Part shown: positions 18,527 to 22,101 of the stretch, in pieces
Numbering within the stretch: the stretch's first letter is position 1
How the letters are laid out: each line of letters starts with the position of its first letter
Assembly: GCA_020631575.1 (NCBI GenBank)
Contig: JAHDGX010000013.1
Span: 1 to 22,101 of the forward strand
DNA: 22,101 nucleotides
Direction: 5' to 3'
DNA from: Candidatus Altimarinota bacterium
GTDB taxonomy: Bacteria > Patescibacteriota > Gracilibacteria > BD1-5 > UBA6164
The notes under the pieces: generated by a model
The model's input: only the letters and a program-made list of their open reading frames with translations
Told to the model about the DNA's origin: nothing
Database searches by the model: none
Program-made: the position numbers and the translations under genes

Positions 18527-19081
18527 ATGAGTATTTTTAAAACGCATGGCATTGTGCTCAAACAAGGGAAATATTCAGAAAAAGAGCTCTATTATAAGAT
18601 TCTCTTTCGAGATTATGGAATTCTCACTGTTACAAAGCGCAAAAAATCTCGTGAAAAGCCGATTGATACATGATATTTTGTGAGCTGTGAGATTATTACG
18701 CATGCAAGTAAGTCAGTACATACTATTGGAAACATCAAAATAAATAGCTACTTTCAAGCATGATGAAAAAAATACAGTGAGATTGAATTATTTTTGAAAA
18801 TACTTTCTGAAGTTCATAGTCAAATACCCGAGGGATCACCCCATTATGAAATATACGATATACTTTCATACTACATCGAAGAATCATCGAGCCTGAGTTA
18901 CTATAAATTAATCCTTGTAGGATTAAAAATAAAATGCTGCCTGGGAAGCCTCTGAGAATCTCACCCAAATGAGACTATCATGAAAATACTAAAGTTTATT
19001 CATGCAAATAAATATAGTGATATTCTTCGCTTATGAGCCATTTCAGATGATCTTATAAAAGACTTAGAACAACTGTTCTAA
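18527..19081 (+). CDS. recO: RecO-like DNA repair protein, short form
   Basis: A 184-aa protein, ATG 18527 to TAA 19079-19081. The N-terminus MSIFKTHGIVLKQGKYSEKE followed by LYYKILFRDYGILTVTKRK is the RecO OB-fold pattern, in which RecO loads RecA at gaps together with RecR. The helical C-terminal part is short: usual RecO is about 230-260 aa with a four-Cys zinc site, and here only CC is seen (KCCLGSLG). The start is supported because the family motif begins at once. The stop codon lies inside the right arm of a terminator hairpin. The call rests mainly on the N-terminal 45 residues; the rest is diverged. Confidence 0.75.
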
Positions 19082-19087
19082 GTCTTT
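19058..19087. terminator. Terminator hairpin embracing the recO stop codon
   Basis: A perfect 13-bp stem (19058-19070 and 19075-19087, loop AACT) with A/T flanks. The recO-like TAA is within the right arm. It lies 4 nt from the stop of the convergent DnaJ-type gene, so one hairpin probably serves both transcripts. Confidence 0.85.
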
Positions 19088-19090
19088 GTT

Positions 19091-19789
19091 CTAATACCCA
19101 ATATTATCACGGATTTGTTCCAAAAGCTGTTTGTCCGTGTCTGATATACTCTTAGGCATTTTTGCAACAGCTTTTATTATGAGGTTTCCCTTCTTTGATC
19201 ACTCAGATTTTCCATACTCTTTTACTCGAAACTTAGCTCCGGACTTTGTGCCAACTGGGATAGTAAGCTTCGCTTTTTGACCATATACTCCAGAAACCTC
19301 GATTTTACAACCAAGTATCATATCAAATACGGGTATCTCATATGTTTTCTCAAAATCAAGAGTCTCAGGCTTTGGAGCTTCTCTTCTGGTATCGTATTGA
19401 GTTGAACTTCGAGTCCTTCCCTGTCATCACATACCTCAAAATATATCAGAGAAATCAAACTCTACATTTTGTCCACGACCTCATCACCCTCAAAACATCT
19501 CTTCAAATCATGAAAAACCTCATCATGATGATCAAAATGGATTTCATCCTCCAAAAGGATTTCATGTTGCTCATCCTGCAGATCAAAATGTATCATACTG
19601 TTTTCGCTTTCATTCATCTGAGAGGGTTTGGTAGGCTTCATTTACCTGTTTAAACTTTTTTTCAGCCGTAGCATCTCATTTATTTTTATCAGGATGATAC
19701 TTCATTGCTTGCTTTCTATAGGCTTTCTTTATCTCATCTGCTGATGCTGATTTACTTACCCCCAAAGTATCATATGGATTTTCTAACAT
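19091..19789 (-). CDS. DnaJ/CbpA-type J-domain co-chaperone without zinc finger
   Basis: A 232-aa protein, ATG at 19789 to TAG at 19091-19093. The J-domain is at residues 4-68: NPYDTLGVSKSASADEIKKA, then the invariant HPD in KYHPDKN, and ends QTLSDEGKRKQYD. A long Gly/Phe region (about 68-125: FGSAGGATGNPFGG, FEEMFGGGGGRG) follows, in which most glycines are UGA. The C-terminal client-binding domain begins near LDFEKTYEIPVFDMILG and reads LTIPVGTKSGAKFRVKEYG. The CXXCXGXG zinc-finger repeats of class A DnaJ are absent, so it is class B-like. It stimulates DnaK ATPase and delivers clients. It is shorter than usual CbpA (about 300 aa), probably with only part of the second beta domain. Confidence 0.94.
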
Positions 19790-19854
19790 AGTTTATTTGA
19801 CTTTTAATTATTTTTATATATAAATATATTTATATTATTTCTTACTTACACATT

Positions 19855-20298
19855 ATGAGAAAAATACTCAGTCTAATTATAATGAGCATAGTCATGTTTT
19901 CAAGCAGTTTTTCTATGAATGCACATGCAACTATAATAGAACAAATGTTTGATCTGAATACTTGAGTAGAGGAATATAATCTTAATATCTCATCTCTCGA
20001 ATATAATAGTTTCTCAAATCCTGCGGTTCAAAAAACATATGATAAATTTATTATTCTTGATAAAGATCTTAAAAAAGCCTTTATGACAGAATATAGATCA
20101 GGAAAAATTAGTTATTATGAGATGCAAGACCTTATAACAGCGTATAATAACTTCGTGTACTACACATCAAAAACATTCTCCTATATCTCATTTGAAGAAA
20201 GAGGGTATAGAGGAAAAGAAACTCAAAATGCCATCAACAACAGCTACTCTCAAATGCGTCAAAACTACGCAAAAGTAAGACATATACTGAGTAAATAA
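19855..20298 (+). CDS. Small exported protein of unknown function
   Basis: A 147-aa protein, ATG 19855 to TAA 20296-20298. The signal peptide is clear (KILSLIIMSIVMFSSSFSMN, probable cleavage after AHA). The mature part is Tyr-, Asn- and Ser-rich, mostly helical in look, with no Cys and one UGA (Gly). It contains charged stretches (ILDKDLKKAFMTEYRSGK) and a C-terminal NNSYSQMRQNYAKVRH. No family recognised. Its stop overlaps the next ATG (TAATG), so the two are translationally coupled. It is divergent from the DnaJ gene across 65 bp of very AT-rich DNA. Confidence 0.75.
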
Positions 20299-20669
20299 TG
20301 GAAAACTGGGCTAAATGGACATGAACTGAACTTTACAGAGACTATGTGCTACCTACAAATAAATGATCTAAAAATGTTTTAATTGCTTCTTTATTAGGTA
20401 AGAAACGAGTAGCTGAAGTCCTAAGATGAAAAACTAGAAAAGAAATCGAAGAATATTGTAAAGACAAGTTAGGTCTTTCAAAATCATTTGCTCTCTGTCA
20501 CGGTTTAATATTCTTTTATTTTCTTTATTCTGATATCGAAAATTGAGACTGAATTAGTATCTCTACACAAATTATAAATATATTATGTAATCTTTATCCT
20601 GTATTAGTTCAAATCGATAAACACCAAAGAGTAGGAAATATTTTGAGACAAATAAATAAATCTAAATAA
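20298..20669 (+). CDS. Small protein with a hydrophobic segment, unknown function
   Basis: A 123-aa protein whose ATG (20298) overlaps the previous stop by 1 nt; it ends in TAA at 20667-20669. UGA is read as Gly in the first 10 residues (WAKWTGTELY) and at several other places. A hydrophobic stretch (SFALCHGLIFFYFLYSD) may be a membrane segment, followed by IINILCNLYPVLVQIDKHQR. The YP-x2-x-Q...HQR pattern faintly recalls acyltransferase proteins of the CrtO type, but I would not name it so. Coupling to an exported protein suggests that they act together at the envelope. Its end runs into a terminator. Confidence 0.7.
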
Positions 20670-20697
20670 AAAAGAAGCGTAATGCTTCTTTTTTATT
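20666..20697. terminator. Bidirectional terminator between convergent genes
   Basis: A stem of about 11-13 bp (around 20666-20678 and 20684-20696) with loop GTAAT, an A run before and a T run after. It covers the stop of the 123-aa gene (TAA 20667-20669) and the stop of the convergent FtsE-like gene (20693-20695), so each gene's last codons are part of the other's terminator. Confidence 0.88.
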
Positions 20698-21379
20698 TTT
20701 CCAAATTATACTCAGCTTTTTCTCTATCACTCATGACTCATTTACCTGAAAATGTTACGACTCTGCGTTTCATATGATTTACGATATTTTTATCGTGTGT
20801 TGCTATAATGACAGTTTTACCATCTTTGTTGAGGTCTTCAAATATTTCCATGATTTCCCCTGCAGTCACAGGGTCAAGGTTACCTGTTGGTTCATCTCAG
20901 ATGATAATACTGGGGTCATGAACAAGAGCTCTTGCTATAGATACCCTTTGCTTCTCTCACCCTGAAAGTTCTTGCACAGAAGTATCTTTTTTCATGAGGA
21001 GTTTTACTTGTTCAAGTGCTTGAGGCACTTTTTTCTGAATTTGCTTATCTTTATATCCACAAACTTCCATTGCAAAAGCAACATTTTCATAGACTGTTTT
21101 TGATTCCATGAGTTTATAATCTTGAAAAATAACTCATATAGATTTTCTATAATCAAGGAGTAATCTTTCTGTAAGATTTCTATATAGAAACCCCCCATTA
21201 TCAAGAACTATATCTCACCTCTCTGGTTTAAAATCACCTATAAGAGATCGAATAAGAGTTGTTTTTCAAGATCAAGAATACCCAATAAAAAACACAAACT
21301 CTCCAGGTTTGATTTCTAAATTAATATCTCTGAGTACTACTTTATTTTTAAAACTCAGAGTGAGTTTATCTATTTTCAT
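20693..21379 (-). CDS. ftsE: FtsE-like ABC transporter ATPase
   Basis: A 228-aa protein, ATG at 21379 to TAA at 20693-20695. All ABC motifs are present: Walker A GYSGSGKTT (two glycines encoded by UGA at 21266-21268 and 21272-21274), the Q-loop VIFQDYKLM, signature LSGGEKQRVSIARAL, Walker B IIIGDEPTGNLDP and the H-loop IIATHDKNIV. The T-V-Y-E-N-V-A-F-A-M-E-V segment and the length are like FtsE, which pairs with FtsX to control cell-wall hydrolases at the division site. No ftsX is next to it in the window: the gene before it on this strand is the T4SS-type ATPase and the one after is convergent. LolD/MacB-type ATPases are close relatives, so the name is likely but not certain. Confidence 0.85.
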
Positions 21380-21428
21380 GAAAAATATTTAATTGTGCGC
21401 ATAACATAAGCATATTAAGAACAAGCAA

Positions 21429-21458
21429 AAGAGCAAGGAAACTATTTTCCTTGCTCTT
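21429..21458 (-). terminator. Terminator hairpin with a stop codon in its loop
   Basis: A 13-bp perfect stem (21429-21441 and 21446-21458), loop CTAT, with four T after it on the minus strand. It is built from the last codons of the T4SS-type ATPase gene, whose TAG (21442-21444) is in the loop. It separates that gene from ftsE. Confidence 0.83.
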
Positions 21459-22101
21459 GCTCTTTCTCTTTCTTCTTTTCCTGCATACGTTCTTGCTGTT
21501 TTTGATACTTTTCCTCTTCTTTTTTTTGTTTAAATTCTTCTTTCTTTTTTTCCCACTCTTCTTCTTGTTTTTCTATTTCTTGCATAGATTTATTTATCTT
21601 TTCTTCTACTATAGAACGCTTCTTACAGTACCTCTCACGAGAAACTTGCAGGATTTTTTGATATCTGTCCGCAAACTCTTCTTCATCTTTTGGATATGGT
21701 GGAAATGTTGCTGCAGAAAATATAGGAGATGGCATACCATCTATAAGCTGCTTGAGATAAATCGTATACTTCTTTTGGTTCATAAGATCCTCCTCTTCTA
21801 TATCACCTGAAAATGCTTCTGCAAGAATCTTTGAATCATTATGCCCAACTTGAAATGAAACGAGAGTTCCCACATTTCAAAACACTGCTCCTCTCACTTC
21901 TTCAGTCATTTGGTCTATATACTGATTTGCCATAACGAGATTGAGTTTATATTTACGTGCTTCTGAAAGAATGGTAGAGAAACTATCTGTTGCAAAGTTT
22001 TGAAACTCATCAACATAGAGATAAAAATCTTCTCTCTCTGATTCTGGAATATCTGCTCGACTCATCGCATCAAGCTGAAACTTTGTAACCATCATCGCAC
22101 C
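21442..22101 (-). CDS. VirB4/TraG/HerA-type ATPase, C-terminal part (cut by window edge)
   Basis: 219 codons plus TAG are in the window; the 5' end lies beyond it. It contains the Walker B-type strand FYLYVDEFQNFATDSFSTIL, followed by SEARKYKLNLVMANQYIDQM and VRGAVFGNVGTLVSFQVG. This is the C-terminal half of the RecA-like domain of TraG/VirD4/VirB4/HerA ATPases, which drive DNA or protein through type IV secretion or pilus systems. It is followed by an about 80-residue Lys/Glu/Gln-rich coiled-coil tail (KQEEEWEKKKEEFKQKKEEE) that is unusual for these families. UGA is read as Gly in VFGNVG. In CPR genomes such proteins are often annotated as type IV secretion DNA-binding proteins. Walker A is outside the window, so activity cannot be judged. 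Confidence 0.85.

Noticed and set aside
19342..19653. Plus-strand open frame of 103 codons
   Set aside because: It lies antisense to the DnaJ-type gene, which has all J-domain motifs.
21451..21810. Plus-strand Leu/Phe-rich open frame of 119 codons
   Set aside because: It is the antisense image of the Lys/Glu coiled-coil tail of the minus-strand ATPase; its apparent hydrophobicity is an artefact of AAA/GAA codons read backwards.
1..22101. CRISPR array, tRNA, rRNA, insertion sequence or prophage genes
   Set aside because: No regularly spaced repeats, cloverleaf-like blocks, rRNA-like sequence, transposase motifs or terminal inverted repeats were seen.

Overview
**Organism and genetic code.** The window is AT-rich bacterial DNA that only makes sense if UGA is read as glycine (translation table 25). 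Reading UGA as Gly joins the many short open frames into full-length, recognisable proteins, and the recoded UGAs fall on conserved glycines. Examples are the FtsE P-loop, KsgA motif I, the RluA-type RPGIVHRLD box, the DnaJ Gly/Phe region and the EGFG motif of a glycosyltransferase. Every complete gene ends in UAA or UAG, and none ends in UGA. This points to the Candidate Phyla Radiation lineages Gracilibacteria (BD1-5) or Absconditabacteria (SR1). I cannot decide between the two from the window. Gene spacing is tight, several genes overlap, and some terminator hairpins overlap stop codons.

**Layout.** (1) 1-3499, plus strand: a cell-surface glycan block with a partial ParB/sulfiredoxin-like protein, a class I methyltransferase, a GT4 and a GT2 glycosyltransferase, in overlapping or nearly touching frames. 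(2) 3652-4464, minus: KsgA. (3) 4521-15125: a surface-protein region. Two very large exported multidomain proteins (1407 aa, minus; 1226 aa, plus) are transcribed divergently from a 190-bp intergenic region. They are followed on the plus strand by a 223-aa exported protein with its own strong promoter and terminator, and by a 522-aa membrane-anchored protein. That last protein has a DUF916/WxL-interacting-like ectodomain and a cytoplasmic zinc-ribbon plus Lys-rich tail. (4) 15174-18451, minus: an exported Cys-containing protein, a YtxH-like protein, Hsp20, an RluA-family pseudouridine synthase, a Nudix hydrolase and a small helical protein. (5) 18527-22101: a short RecO-like protein (plus), a DnaJ-type chaperone (minus), a small exported protein coupled to a small hydrophobic protein (plus), an FtsE-like ATPase (minus), and the C-terminal part of a VirB4/TraG/HerA-type ATPase with a charged coiled-coil tail (minus, cut by the window edge).

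**How it may work together.** The most interesting unit is region 3. The two giant proteins share about 240 C-terminal residues: an Ig-like domain followed by a beta domain that opens with (I/V)D-x-G-x-L and closes with AG(D/E)Y plus an alternating hydrophobic strand. The 223-aa protein has the same opening and closing motifs. In Firmicutes, DUF916 proteins sit beside WxL-domain surface proteins and bind them. By analogy (inference), the 522-aa protein could be the membrane receptor or organiser for three proteins carrying this C-terminal domain. The 223-aa gene uses no UGA glycine codons among its 19 glycines and sits between strong transcription signals, which suggests a highly expressed, possibly major, surface protein. 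The glycan genes at the left edge fit a general cell-surface theme.
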